A stretch of 64,000 nt of DNA from Bacteroidales bacterium UBA4772 (GCA_002403305.1 DHHM01000001.1:124001-188000), one strand, 5' to 3'; positions 1 through 8,642 are shown, numbered from the stretch's first letter. Numbers and translations: made by a program. The notes: generated by a model not told the origin, from the sequence alone.

Positions 1-144
1 ATATTTCCGGAACTTCGAACTCAGTATCAGCGCCCCTGTCAGGGCCTTGGAATAGGTGACACTCTTGCCGGTGGACTTGTCTATTATTGCAAGCTTGCTG
101 GCATTCTTCTTTGCCATCCGGACAAACTGCTGGTGGAGTAACAT
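1..144 (-). CDS. Acyl-CoA/acyl-ACP synthetase (AMP-binding), N-terminal fragment cut by window edge
   Basis: The minus strand is open from an ATG at 144 to the window edge (48 codons). The peptide begins MLLHQQFVRMAKKNASKLAI and continues with IDKSTGKSVTYSKAL, the usual opening of AMP-forming acyl-CoA/acyl-ACP synthetases, where a helix ending in FV.MAKKN is followed by the IID..TGK.VTY strands. An in-frame stop lies upstream at 175-177, and ATG 144 is the first Met after it. The adenylation motifs lie outside the window, so the substrate cannot be judged. A near-perfect palindrome lies about 120 bp upstream. The family call rests on a short stretch and is an inference from resemblance. Confidence 0.6.
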   Translation of the reverse strand, partial: MLLHQQFVRMAKKNASKLAIIDKSTGKSVTYSKALTGALILSSKFRKY

Positions 145-260
145 GGAGTTTCTGTTTTGGTTCAACCTTCTTTTTCAGAGCTGCCAATTTAAATATTTAT
201 CCGGTATGGCAATCATGCAGTCAGCTGTTTTTTTAAAATATGGTCGAAAAACATTTATTG

Positions 261-272
261 TTGTTCGAACAA
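261..272. promoter_or_regulatory. 12-bp perfect palindrome TTGTTCGAACAA, possible operator
   Basis: TTGTTCGAACAA is a perfect palindrome in the AT-rich region upstream of the acyl-CoA synthetase start at 144. A related half-site, TTGTTCGAAAATAA, occurs at 339-352, and GGTCGAAAAACA occurs near 242. Repeated half-sites around a palindrome suggest a dimeric repressor of TetR type, a common regulator of fatty-acid genes. No regulator gene is in view, so the function is inferred only. Confidence 0.35.
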
Positions 273-428
273 GTATGTGTCTATTATCTATTTGTTTAGT
301 ATATATGCCGGATCACCCGGACGGATAAATTTCAATGTTGTTCGAAAATAATTAGTATATGGCAACCTCCTGAAGAGTTCCCGCTGCTCTGCTGAGACTA
401 AGAAACATCCACTTTGATCACTGAACCA

Positions 429-810
429 TCAGAAAATCAGGCTGGCAGTAAGCGTTAAGACAAGCCCGCATACTGCAATAATTGTTTCCATCACCGTCCA
501 CGACTGAAGGGTCTGCTTCTCCACCATCCCGAAGTGCCTGTCAGCGTGCTTACAACGATCGGCATAACGGGGTCACGATCAGAACCATTACCATCCGGAA
601 AGAGAGTAATCCGCTCCGGGAGGCTTCCACATCGCCTGCGCCGTTCACAGCGACCGGCAGGTCGATCTTTATCCTGCCGGCAATGAATCTCCCGAAGAGA
701 GGTCCTGCTATGACTGCTGTGGGCAACCCCAGCATCAGGCCGACGTCGAAGAAAACTGGAATTGCGACAATGAACCCGGTAAACAACCTTGCCCTCCGCC
801 AAAATTTCAC
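429..810 (-). pseudogene. Remnant of a GntP-family gluconate:H+ symporter
   Basis: The minus strand carries pieces of a GntP-family permease in more than one frame. The 550-810 frame encodes FTGFIVAIPVFFDVG, the conserved GIPVFFDVG transmembrane motif. It is joined directly to a later segment, PTAVIAGPLFGRFIAGRI, which in intact proteins lies far downstream. After a frame change, the stretch ending at the TGA at 429-431 encodes HFGMVEKQTLQSWTVMETI and IAVCGLVLTL, the family's C-terminal tail. Most of the roughly 440-residue protein is therefore missing. Internal deletion plus frameshifts make this a dead gene. The family is recognised from motifs, not from a search. Confidence 0.7.
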
Positions 811-946
811 ACCTCCGGGAATAGAGTGCCTACCGAAATTTTAAGAAAACTTTAACAATGAGCACATTGCGGGCATAATTTATTCAATTTCAGCCAAAAA
901 TATCTTTTTGGCCCCTCTCCGGCCCTGTCCGGCAGTATCTCTCCTC

Positions 947-978
947 TTGTAAATGTGAATTTCCCCTTTTTAAATTTG
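947..978 (+). promoter_or_regulatory. Bacteroidota-type promoter for the NEW3/ABC operon
   Basis: TTG at 947-949 and TAAATTTG at 971-978 are separated by 21 bp, which fits the Bacteroidota primary sigma consensus (TTG/TTTG, 19-21 bp, TAnnTTTG). Transcription would start near 985. The ATG at 1021 has an unusually good Shine-Dalgarno, AGGAGG at 1007-1012. Confidence 0.55.
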
Positions 979-1020
979 CATTCCGTAGGAAAAACATAGA
1001 AAAAACAGGAGGAAATTCTT

Positions 1021-2172
1021 ATGTCACCACTGAAGAAAATGACTGCTCTTCTTTTTATCCTTTCATCCGGGATAGTCTCTTACGGCCACGGTGCCGTCGC
1101 TGAAAAGGACAGCTTGCTGCTGTATACTCCGTTTACAAAGATTAGCGTTCCACCGGGAGAATCGGTTGACTACACTCTGGACTTCATCAACCACGGTGAT
1201 AAGCTTGCAACCCTCGACCTTGCCGTTACCAACCTGGCCCGTAACTGGAGCTACACCCTCAAGTCAGGGGTCTGGAACGTAAAGCAGATCTCCGTGCTGC
1301 CCGGAGAAAAGAAAAGCCTTCAGCTGCATGTTGAGATACCCTACCAGGTAAACAAGGGGAATTACAGGATATACGTTGTTGCAGGGGCCAATCACACCCT
1401 GCCTCTGACAATCAATATCTCCGAGCAGGGCACTTACAAGACTGAGTTCACCACACGGCAGGCGAATATGGAGGGCCACTCCGGCTCCACGTTCACCTAT
1501 AATGCCGACCTCCGGAACCGCACCGGAGAGAAGCAGACCTATGCCCTTCAGGGCGAGGTCCCCCGGGGATGGACTGTCACATTCCGCGCCAACGGCAAAC
1601 AGGTGACTTCGGTGGAGGCAGAGCCCAACGCTACTGTCAGCGTCGCCGTTGAGATCAAACCCTCGGACCAGGCTGGGGAAGGTAATTACTCCATTCCCCT
1701 GAGAGCGGTGGCAGGGTCAACAACCGGGGAACTCACACTGGAGGCAGTCATCAGCGGGACCTATAAGACAGAGCTGACAACACCGACGGGACTTCTCAGC
1801 TCCAGCATAGTAGCCGGCGACGAGAAGCAGATCGACCTTGTTGTGAAAAACACCGGCAGTTCTCTCCTTAAGGGTGTGAAACTCACCAGCTCGGCTCCCG
1901 TCAACTGGGAGGTGACATTTGAACCCAAAGAGATAGAAACCATCCTCGCGGGAAAGGAGGCCGGCGTGACAGCAACCATCAGGGCTGACAAAAAAGCTAT
2001 ACCCGGCGATTATGTGACCACCCTCGAGGCGAGGACTCCTGAAACCTCATCCAAAGCATCGTTCAGGATGTCGGTTCGCACTCCGATGCTCTGGGGATGG
2101 GTAGGCCTCCTGGTAATAGTGGCAGGCATCGGCACGGTATGGTATCTGTTCCGGAAATATGGAAGGAGGTAG
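1021..2172 (+). CDS. Membrane-anchored NEW3 (alpha-galactosidase-associated) Ig-like domain protein
   Basis: This 383-residue protein has a signal peptide (about residues 1-24), three consecutive beta-sandwich repeats of NEW3/COG1470 type, and one C-terminal membrane helix (WGWVGLLVIVAGIGTVWYLF) followed by a basic tail, RKYGRR. The repeats are visible from the recurring PGE...DL.V.N.G pattern and the paired GTYKTE(F/L)TT linkers. The bulk is therefore outside the cytoplasmic membrane. It is the first gene of an operon with an ABC ATPase (2 bp gap) and an ABC-2 permease. NEW3 proteins commonly sit beside such transporters and are thought to be accessory subunits. The transported substrate is unknown. 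The start is well supported by AGGAGG eight bases upstream. Confidence 0.8.
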   Translation: MSPLKKMTALLFILSSGIVSYGHGAVAEKDSLLLYTPFTKISVPPGESVDYTLDFINHGDKLATLDLAVTNLARNWSYTLKSGVWNVKQISVLPGEKKSLQLHVEIPYQVNKGNYRIYVVAGANHTLPLTINISEQGTYKTEFTTRQANMEGHSGSTFTYNADLRNRTGEKQTYALQGEVPRGWTVTFRANGKQVTSVEAEPNATVSVAVEIKPSDQAGEGNYSIPLRAVAGSTTGELTLEAVISGTYKTELTTPTGLLSSSIVAGDEKQIDLVVKNTGSSLLKGVKLTSSAPVNWEVTFEPKEIETILAGKEAGVTATIRADKKAIPGDYVTTLEARTPETSSKASFRMSVRTPMLWGWVGLLVIVAGIGTVWYLFRKYGRR

Positions 2173-2174
2173 CC

Positions 2175-2957
2175 GTGGCCGATAATATCATTGAACTGAA
2201 GGGACTGACCAGGAGATACGGTCCATTCACCGCTGTCGACTCTCTGGACCTTGCGATTGAGAAGGGTGAGATATTCGGCCTGTTGGGACCTAACGGCGCC
2301 GGTAAATCGACCACCATACTGATGATGCTGGGCCTTACCGAGCCTGACGACGGCACGGTAAGGGTCTGCGGCTTCGACCCTGTCAGTGACCCGGTGGAGG
2401 TTAAAAAGAGAGTCGGCTACCTGCCTGAGGAGGTGGGTTTCTACGACGACCTCACGGGCATGGAGAACCTTGTATATACTGCCCGCCTTAACGGCCTCTC
2501 ATCCAATGCTGCCCGGATTAAGGCCGGAAAGCTGATGGAACGGATAGGTCTGGATGCTGAGAAAGCCAAGAAGACAGGAAAATACTCAAGGGGAATGAGG
2601 CAGAGGCTCGGGCTGGCCGATGTACTGATAAAGGATCCGGAGGTGATCATTCTTGATGAGCCGACACTTGGAATAGACCCCGCGGGGGTGAAGGAGTTTC
2701 TGGAACTGATAGTGGGTCTCAGCCGCGAACAGAAGATCACTGTTCTCTTCTCATCCCATCACCTGCACCAGGTTCAGCAGATTTGTGACAGGGTGGGGAT
2801 CTTCGTGGCAGGTAAGCTTCTGGCTGTCGGAGACGTAAAGAGCCTTGCTGCACAGCTTTTCAGGGGTGAGGATCGGCCTGCCGGTTCAGAAAGAAAGGAT
2901 TACAGCCTTGACGATATCTATTTCCGTTATTTTGAAGGAGGAGTGGATCATGAGTAA
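2175..2957 (+). CDS. ABC-2 type transporter ATP-binding protein
   Basis: The product is 260 residues if translation starts at GTG 2175, which lies 5 bp after GGAGG inside the end of the preceding gene. The frame extends further upstream but without family similarity. It has Walker A (GPNGAGKST), the Q-loop region, an ABC signature variant (YSRGMRQRLGLAD), Walker B (VIILDEP) and the H-loop (SSHHL). It energises the partner permease, whose ATG overlaps this stop by 8 bp, so the two are translationally coupled. Family members (CcmA/NatA-like) serve exporters of peptides, polysaccharides, Na+ or lipids. The sequence does not say which applies here. Confidence 0.9.
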   Translation: MADNIIELKGLTRRYGPFTAVDSLDLAIEKGEIFGLLGPNGAGKSTTILMMLGLTEPDDGTVRVCGFDPVSDPVEVKKRVGYLPEEVGFYDDLTGMENLVYTARLNGLSSNAARIKAGKLMERIGLDAEKAKKTGKYSRGMRQRLGLADVLIKDPEVIILDEPTLGIDPAGVKEFLELIVGLSREQKITVLFSSHHLHQVQQICDRVGIFVAGKLLAVGDVKSLAAQLFRGEDRPAGSERKDYSLDDIYFRYFEGGVDHE

Positions 2958-3951
2958 TGCTGTTGTGTCAATAAAGACTAAGACTGCCCGTACCGGGGAG
3001 AGGATAAGTCACCCTTTCCGCGTCATAGTTGAAAAGGAGATGGCAGACCATATCCGCAGCTGGAGATTCATCATTCTCATCGCCATTATTGCCCTCACCT
3101 CTCTCGGATCACTCTACACTGCCCTGGCAAACTTTTCCCAGGCAGTAAAACCCAATGACCCGGAGGGCACCTTTTTCTTCCTTAAACTGTTTACCATCAC
3201 TGACGGCACCATGCCTTCATTCACGGTCTTCATCAGCTTCCTGGGGCCGCTGCTGGGCATTGCCCTGGGGTTTGATGCCATCAACTCGGAGCATAACAGG
3301 GGAACCATGGGACGTATGCTGTCGCAGCCGATACACCGCGACTATATCATCAATGCCAAGTTCACAGCCGCACTGGCAGTGATAAGCGTTATGCTTATGG
3401 CGCTGGGATTGTTGGTAATGGGGGCAGGACTGATATTTATCGGTATCCCTCCCACTGCCGGGGAATTTATGAGGGTGGTATTCTTCATCCTGTTGAGTAT
3501 TCTCTATGTGGCATTCTGGCTTAACCTTTCGATACTCTTCTCGGTACTGTTCCGTCAGCCTGCCACGGCTGCTCTCTCGGCAATAGCGGTCTGGCTGTTC
3601 TTCTCGGTATTTTACCCGCTGATAGTAAACCTGATAACGAAATCACTCGCACCGTCGGAGATGGCTGCTCCTCAGACCATCATTGCATTTGAGCAGTTCC
3701 GGCTGGCATTGCTGCGGCTGATGCCCAACCAGCTCTTCAGCGAGGCTACCACCACCCTCCTGATGCCCTCCGTGCGCAGTCTCGGTCCTCTTACAATGGA
3801 GCAGATGATAGGTGCACTGCCGGGGCCGCTGCCACTGGGACAGAGCCTGCTGATGGTATGGCCGCAGGTGACGGGAATGGCTGCAGGTACTATTATCAGC
3901 TTTGTCATTTCGTATGTTTTGTTTATGCGACGTGAGATAAGGTCGAGGTAG
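2950..3951 (+). CDS. ABC-2 type transporter permease
   Basis: This 333-residue permease has about six membrane helices. A cytoplasmic N-terminus (HPFRVIVEKEMADHIRSWRF) leads into the first helix, IILIAIIALTSLGSLYTA, and the last is near FVISYVLFMRR. The motif SEHNRGTMGRMLSQPIHR matches the cytoplasmic loop (E..R.TL..LLS.P..R) of ABC-2 permeases of the NosY/YtrC type. The chosen ATG at 2950 overlaps the ATPase stop. A frame start at 2845 is possible but would bury 35 codons in the ATPase gene. It probably assembles as a dimer with the ATPase and the NEW3 protein. Confidence 0.88.
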   Translation: MSNAVVSIKTKTARTGERISHPFRVIVEKEMADHIRSWRFIILIAIIALTSLGSLYTALANFSQAVKPNDPEGTFFFLKLFTITDGTMPSFTVFISFLGPLLGIALGFDAINSEHNRGTMGRMLSQPIHRDYIINAKFTAALAVISVMLMALGLLVMGAGLIFIGIPPTAGEFMRVVFFILLSILYVAFWLNLSILFSVLFRQPATAALSAIAVWLFFSVFYPLIVNLITKSLAPSEMAAPQTIIAFEQFRLALLRLMPNQLFSEATTTLLMPSVRSLGPLTMEQMIGALPGPLPLGQSLLMVWPQVTGMAAGTIISFVISYVLFMRREIRSR

Positions 3952-3999
3952 AGGCACACAGGAAAAAGCCTCCGGGAGTTTATCCGTAAAAAGTGAGGT

Positions 4000-5253
4000 T
4001 CATCGGGAAATCTTCGCGCCGAGACTGGCCAGGTCATCAAAAAATCCCGGATATGACTTCGCCACCGCTTCTGCTCCGGCTATCGTTACTGTCCCTTCAG
4101 CTGCCAGGGCCATTACTGCTGCCATCATTGCAATACGATGGTCGCTGTGCGATGATACCCTGGCACGCAATACCCGTCCGCCGCTGATAAGCATCTCGTC
4201 ACCGGCAATCTTCACTTCTATATTCATTGCGCCAAGCAGATCGGCAATGGCTTTTGCCCTGTCGCTCTCCTTATGCTGCAGCCGATTCACGCCACTGATC
4301 CTGCTGGTGCCGCTGCAGAATGCTGCCAGCGCTGCCAGCGGCGGAAAGAGGTCCGGTGAATCGGTGGCATCAAATACAAAAGCCCTAAGGTCAGACTTCT
4401 CAGCCTTCACCCCCGCAGCCTCTTCCGAAGGCCGGCAGCCGGCATCATCCAGCGCCTTAATAATTGCACTGTCGGCCTGCAGACTGCTGAGGTTGAGGCT
4501 TTTCACCGTCACTGCACCTGCCAGCGCTCCCGCGACAAGCAGGAATGATGCCCCGCTCCAGTCGCCCTCAACAGTGTATTCGCGGGCACGGTATGACTGG
4601 CAGCCCGGTACATTGAAGTGCCTGAAGCTGTCGTTTACAACGCTGACTCCAAATTCCTCAAGAAGCTGAAGCGTCATCATTATGTAGGGCCTGCTCTTCA
4701 GGTTCTCAACCGTAATCTCACTGTCTGACTCAAGCAACGGCAGTGACATCAGTAAGCCTGTCAGCAGTTGTGAGCCCTGGGAACCATCCAATACGGCTTT
4801 CCCGGCGGAGAGCCTTCCCGTCATGGAGAGAGGCAACAATCCGGCTGTGGATTGTATTTGCACCCCAAACTGCGGCAGAGCCTCGCTTATCATTGTCACC
4901 GGTCTCCCTGCCAGTGATCCCTCGCCGGTAAGGGTCACCCGGTCTGCGAGCATGGCTGCCACAGGGGCAAACATTCTCAGTGCCAGTCCTGACTCTCCGC
5001 AATTGAGAGTGACCGGAGAGAGAGCACCGGAACCCCCTATGATGGTAATGGAATTATTATCCCATGATACAGAAGCGCCCAGTCTCCCGGCCATCCCGAT
5101 TGCCGCCAGTGAGTCGTTGCAGAATGAAGGATTGCGTATCACGGTGGTGCCCCGGGCCAGCATGCCGGCAGCTATGGCCCTCTGCGTCAGACTTTTGCTA
5201 GGTGGAGCTATAATGCTGCCCGCCATTCGCGACGGATGAACGGTAACCTCCAT
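4000..5253 (-). CDS. aroA: 3-phosphoshikimate 1-carboxyvinyltransferase (EPSP synthase)
   Basis: At 417 residues this is full length for EPSP synthase, which condenses shikimate-3-phosphate with PEP in the sixth shikimate step. The N-terminal APPSKSLTQRA contains the Lys of the PEP site, and CGESGLALRM corresponds to the (L/C)GN(A/S)GTA.R block of the family, here with E for N and L for T. C-terminal RVSSHSDHRIAMMAA contains the conserved D-H-R. The family's LP.KS.S.R motif is present as PPSKSLTQR. It is the last gene of the minus-strand aromatic operon, 47 bp after the DAHP synthase gene. The altered GESG segment relates to the region tied to glyphosate sensitivity, but no tolerance can be predicted from it. 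Confidence 0.95.
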   Translation of the reverse strand: MEVTVHPSRMAGSIIAPPSKSLTQRAIAAGMLARGTTVIRNPSFCNDSLAAIGMAGRLGASVSWDNNSITIIGGSGALSPVTLNCGESGLALRMFAPVAAMLADRVTLTGEGSLAGRPVTMISEALPQFGVQIQSTAGLLPLSMTGRLSAGKAVLDGSQGSQLLTGLLMSLPLLESDSEITVENLKSRPYIMMTLQLLEEFGVSVVNDSFRHFNVPGCQSYRAREYTVEGDWSGASFLLVAGALAGAVTVKSLNLSSLQADSAIIKALDDAGCRPSEEAAGVKAEKSDLRAFVFDATDSPDLFPPLAALAAFCSGTSRISGVNRLQHKESDRAKAIADLLGAMNIEVKIAGDEMLISGGRVLRARVSSHSDHRIAMMAAVMALAAEGTVTIAGAEAVAKSYPGFFDDLASLGAKISR

Positions 5254-5300
5254 GGATCTAGTGATAGTGTGAATTATTTCCTGTTTACCGGTATGCTAAA

Positions 5301-6416
5301 TTAATCTTCTTTCATCACTTTCATCTGGTGTGTGATCGATTCCTGATGTATCGCCTCCAGGAAGATCTGAATAAACTCGGGCGTCAGCCCTTTTCTTACT
5401 CCCTTGTCCACCGCATTGTCCTTTACCTCCTTCCATCTTGTGCTCTGAAGGATGGTTATATTATGTTCTTTCTTGTACCTTCCTATTGTCTCTGCTACCT
5501 GCATACGGCTCTCCAGGATGTCCAGCAGCAGGTTATCGTATACATCAATCTGACTGCGCAGGTCCTCGATGGGCTCGAGGAACTCCGGGTCGTCCGATGT
5601 CGGTGATCTCAGCACCAGGCTGTCGAGGATTTGGGTCAGCTCCGATGGTGTGACCTGCTGTTTCCTGTCGCTCAGTGCGCTTGCCGGGTCGTTGTGCGAC
5701 TCAATCATCAGTCCGTCGTAGTTCAGGTCCATAGCTTTCTGCGACAGATCGCCGATGAACGATCTGTCGCCGCCCATATGACTCGGATCGCAGATCATCG
5801 GCAGATCAGGAATGCGCTGGCGCAGTTCCACCGGTATCTGCCACCGGGGCTGGTTGCGGAAGACGCACTTCTCCCATGTTGAGAAACCGCGGTGGATAGC
5901 TGCCAGGCGTGTGATTCCGGCCTTGCTGATGCGCTCCACAGCCCCTATCCACAGTTCCAGGTCAGGGTTGACAGGGTTCTTTATGAATACCATCACGTCG
6001 GATCCCTTTAGAGCAGATGCTATCTCGTTAAGTGCAAACGGATTGACGCTTGTACGTGCTCCTATCCATACAGCGTCGACACTGTGCTTCAGTGCCTCAT
6101 AGACGTGTTTCTCTGTGGCAACCTCCACCGAGACTGGTAGTCCGTAAACCTCTCTCGCCTGCCGGAGCCACTTGAGCCCGACGGTACCCACGCCTTCAAA
6201 CTTGTCAGGACGCGTCCGCGGTTTCCAGATGCCGGCACGGAAGAGGTCAACCCTGCCCGTGGCTGCCAGTCCGGCGGCGGTGAGCATCACCTGCTCCTCG
6301 CTTTCGGCACTGCAGGGCCCGGCAATCAGCAGTGGACGTTGCTTATAAATGGGCCACTCCTCTATCGGAATGATATTCAGTCTCCTTTTGGCATGTGCTG
6401 TGATATCTGGGGTCAT
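5301..6416 (-). CDS. Bifunctional DAHP synthase / chorismate mutase
   Basis: The 371-residue protein is a fusion. Residues about 1-265 are a type I-beta (KDPG-like) DAHP synthase: LLIAGPCSAES, a K-P-R-(T/S) motif in GIWKPRTRPDKFEG, IHRGFS, and CDPSHMGGDR with metal and phosphate ligands. Residues about 280-371 are an AroQ-class chorismate mutase, with IEDLRSQIDVYDNLLLDIL followed by R.....IG.YKKEHN. It supplies the first step of the shikimate pathway and the branch to prephenate. The mutase domain sits C-terminal, as in other Bacteroidota, and can make the synthase sensitive to prephenate or chorismate. It lies between tyrA and aroA in the operon. Confidence 0.93.
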   Translation of the reverse strand: MTPDITAHAKRRLNIIPIEEWPIYKQRPLLIAGPCSAESEEQVMLTAAGLAATGRVDLFRAGIWKPRTRPDKFEGVGTVGLKWLRQAREVYGLPVSVEVATEKHVYEALKHSVDAVWIGARTSVNPFALNEIASALKGSDVMVFIKNPVNPDLELWIGAVERISKAGITRLAAIHRGFSTWEKCVFRNQPRWQIPVELRQRIPDLPMICDPSHMGGDRSFIGDLSQKAMDLNYDGLMIESHNDPASALSDRKQQVTPSELTQILDSLVLRSPTSDDPEFLEPIEDLRSQIDVYDNLLLDILESRMQVAETIGRYKKEHNITILQSTRWKEVKDNAVDKGVRKGLTPEFIQIFLEAIHQESITHQMKVMKED

Positions 6417-6526
6417 TTTCCGGTCATTTATTTATTGATCAAAATATCTTTATCTTTTTTACCCGATGGCATCTGTCTCAAATTGATTATTCACATTTAC
6501 CTTCTGTGCTCTTTCCTATGCAGGTT

Positions 6527-7378
6527 TCATTTCAGGATCTGGCCAACCTCATTCGCAGAGAGCATAAGCTCTTTAAGTGCATCCCCGTTGCCGGTTTCAA
6601 TATGTGTCCGGAATAGCCGCATCTTCTCAATATAGGTATCAATAACCTCAAGTATCGGACCCGAGTTTCCCAGAAAGATCGGAGCCCATGTCTCGCCGCT
6701 GCTCTTTGAGAGGCGCACGGTGCTCTCAAATCCACCTGCAGCAAGAGCCATGATATTCTCGGCGTTTTTCTCCTTTTCCAGGACGCACAGGGCAAGGGCA
6801 AAGGAGGTTATATGCGAGATGTGCGACACATATGCCACGTGCACATCATGGTCCGATGACTTCATATAGAGGATATGCATGTTGAGCGACTGGAACAGGG
6901 CAGTTATCAGCTCCAGCGCATCCGTGTCGCTGCTCCCCGGGTCACATATGATGGCCACTTTGTCGAAGAAAAGTCTGTCAAGGGCTGCTGCCGGGCCGGA
7001 GTGCTCGGTGCCAGCCATGGGGTGGGCCGATACATACCTGCCCCGTGCCGGGTGCGATGCCGCCACGGCAGCAATGTCCGACTTTGTCGATCCCATATCG
7101 GTAACAACCTTAGAAGTATTATGAATCAAATCAAGTATATGGGGCAGGAGCTGGCAATTTACATCCACGGGTGCACAGAGGATAATGATATCCGACATGT
7201 CAACAGCCTCGTCCAGTGGCAGAAACTCATCTGCCAGGCCACGGTACATGGCTATGGTGCAGTGATGCGGATTACTCTCCACACCTGTTATCCTTCCGGA
7301 GAAACCGTTAAGCCTCAGGCTTCGTGCCAGCGAGCCTCCAATGAGACCCAGCCCTACTATACATATATTTGCAGACAT
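6527..7378 (-). CDS. tyrA: Prephenate dehydrogenase
   Basis: This 283-residue protein begins with a Rossmann dinucleotide fold, ICIVGLGLIGGSLARSLR (GLGLIGGS is the TyrA signature). It continues with DIIILCAPVD, VVTDMGSTKSDI, and HPMAGTEHSGP with the catalytic-region His. The last hundred residues form the helical dimer domain (HISHITSFALALC). It oxidatively decarboxylates prephenate to 4-hydroxyphenylpyruvate. The next enzyme, the aminotransferase encoded immediately upstream (6 bp gap), would make tyrosine. There is no ACT domain, so feedback control is probably at transcription; see the attenuator at 8589-8723. Confidence 0.95.
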   Translation of the reverse strand: MSANICIVGLGLIGGSLARSLRLNGFSGRITGVESNPHHCTIAMYRGLADEFLPLDEAVDMSDIIILCAPVDVNCQLLPHILDLIHNTSKVVTDMGSTKSDIAAVAASHPARGRYVSAHPMAGTEHSGPAAALDRLFFDKVAIICDPGSSDTDALELITALFQSLNMHILYMKSSDHDVHVAYVSHISHITSFALALCVLEKEKNAENIMALAAGGFESTVRLSKSSGETWAPIFLGNSGPILEVIDTYIEKMRLFRTHIETGNGDALKELMLSANEVGQILK

Positions 7379-7384
7379 CTGAAT

Positions 7385-8578
7385 TTAAGCTGTTTGGTTA
7401 TCTGTTATGGTTTTCTTTGATTTCACCCGTTCCAGTGCCGCAATGAGCAGCCTCTCATCTGCGCAGAGGGATATCCTGATGAATCTCTTTCCATTTTCAC
7501 CGAAAACTAACCCCGGCGTAATAAAAAGATGGTTTTCATGGAGCAGTTTTTCGGTCATTTCGACCGCATCCGAATAAAGAGGCGGGATTCTCCCCCATAG
7601 GAAGAGCCCTGATTGGTCCATGTCAAAACTACAGGAGAGGGATTTCATTATCTCCGCGGCAATAGAGCGGCGCCGGCGATAGATTTCGTTGAGATCTTCA
7701 TACCACCCGTCAGGAGCAGCCAAAGCCCTGGCGGCTGCAGCCTGCAATGGAAGGAACATGCCGGAGTCCATGTTGCTTTTGAACTTCAGAATATCATTTA
7801 GGAACGAACTGTTGCCGGCAACCATGCCTATCCTCCAGCCTGCCATGTTATGCGACTTGCTGAGAGAGTTCAGCTCCAGCGATACGTCGAAGGCTCCAGG
7901 CACTGAGAGCAGGCTGAGGTGATCACTGTTCAGAATGAAGTTGTACGGATTATCGTGGCATAACAGTAGGCCGTTCCTGCGGGCAAAGGAGACCAGTCGT
8001 TCAAAGAGTTCAGGTGTGGCTCGGGCCCCGGTTGGCATGTGGGGATAGTTGATCCACATCATCTTCACCCTCTCCACCCCTGCGGCCTCAATGGCATTAA
8101 TGTCAGGCATCCATCTGTTATCTTCAGTGAGATCGTAAGGCCTGACAGTGCCGCCTGCCAGCTTTGCTGCGGTGCCATAGGCAGGGTAGCCGGGGTCAGG
8201 CACCAGCACCTCATCACCCGGATCGAGAAAGGCCATGCTGATGTGCATTATTCCTTCCTTGGAGCCCATCAGCGGAAGTATCTCGGTCCCGGGATCAAGT
8301 TCCACTTTGAAATATCGCATGTACCACGATGCAAAAGCGTTTCTCAATGCGGCTATGCCCCTGTAAGCCTGGTAGCCGTGGTTGCAGCTGTCAGATGCGC
8401 TTCTGCCAAGTTCCTCAATTATTTTCGCCGCCGGAGGCATATCAGGACTGCCGATCCCCAGGTTTATGACTTCGATGCCCTGCTGCCTCATGCGGGCTAT
8501 CTCGGCCAGTTTGGTTGAGAAGTAATACTCCTCAACATGTTTAAGGCGCATCGCAGGTTGAATAAGTTCACTCTTCAT
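7385..8578 (-). CDS. Class I/II aminotransferase (aromatic or LL-DAP/aspartate-type)
   Basis: The product is 397 residues from ATG 8578, preceded by GGAAAG. A TTG at 8590 is the only upstream alternative and falls in the terminator T-tract. The fold-type I PLP enzyme shows NLGIGSPDMPP, CHDNPYNF (Asp for the pyridine nitrogen), LNSLSKSHNMAGWRIG with the Schiff-base Lys, and FIRISLC with the substrate-carboxylate Arg. It resembles the LL-diaminopimelate/aspartate aminotransferase group. Its position as first gene before tyrA, DAHP synthase/mutase and aroA points to transamination of 4-hydroxyphenylpyruvate or phenylpyruvate. Substrate preference is inferred from context only. Confidence 0.85.
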   Translation of the reverse strand: MKSELIQPAMRLKHVEEYYFSTKLAEIARMRQQGIEVINLGIGSPDMPPAAKIIEELGRSASDSCNHGYQAYRGIAALRNAFASWYMRYFKVELDPGTEILPLMGSKEGIMHISMAFLDPGDEVLVPDPGYPAYGTAAKLAGGTVRPYDLTEDNRWMPDINAIEAAGVERVKMMWINYPHMPTGARATPELFERLVSFARRNGLLLCHDNPYNFILNSDHLSLLSVPGAFDVSLELNSLSKSHNMAGWRIGMVAGNSSFLNDILKFKSNMDSGMFLPLQAAAARALAAPDGWYEDLNEIYRRRRSIAAEIMKSLSCSFDMDQSGLFLWGRIPPLYSDAVEMTEKLLHENHLFITPGLVFGENGKRFIRISLCADERLLIAALERVKSKKTITDNQTA

Positions 8579-8588
8579 CTTTCCGTTC

Positions 8589-8616
8589 AAAAAAAAAGTC
8601 CCGTTTTCACGGGACT
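8589..8616 (-). terminator. Attenuator terminator upstream of the aromatic operon
   Basis: On the minus strand AGTCCCGT-gaaa-ACGGGACT forms an 8-bp perfect stem with a 4-nt loop, followed directly by nine T residues. It lies only 10 bases upstream of the aminotransferase ATG, so it would stop transcription before the first operon gene. This makes it an attenuator, not an end-of-gene terminator. The 5' arm (8608-8615) can alternatively pair with a leader segment at 8666-8674: CAC, one bulged C, then GGGGC against GTCCCGTG. That pairing would block the terminator. Confidence 0.85.
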
Positions 8617-8642
8617 CTATTCATCATATTTCTCTGGTATCT

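Noticed and set aside
56..328. Plus-strand 90-residue frame
   Set aside because: It overlaps the acyl-CoA synthetase start and an AT-rich regulatory region, has no family resemblance, and shows no start signal.
482..844. Plus-strand 120-residue frame opposite the GntP relic
   Set aside because: The minus strand carries recognisable permease motifs, so the plus frame is antisense.
4823..5239. Plus-strand frames across aroA
   Set aside because: Antisense to the complete EPSP synthase gene, with no independent start signals.
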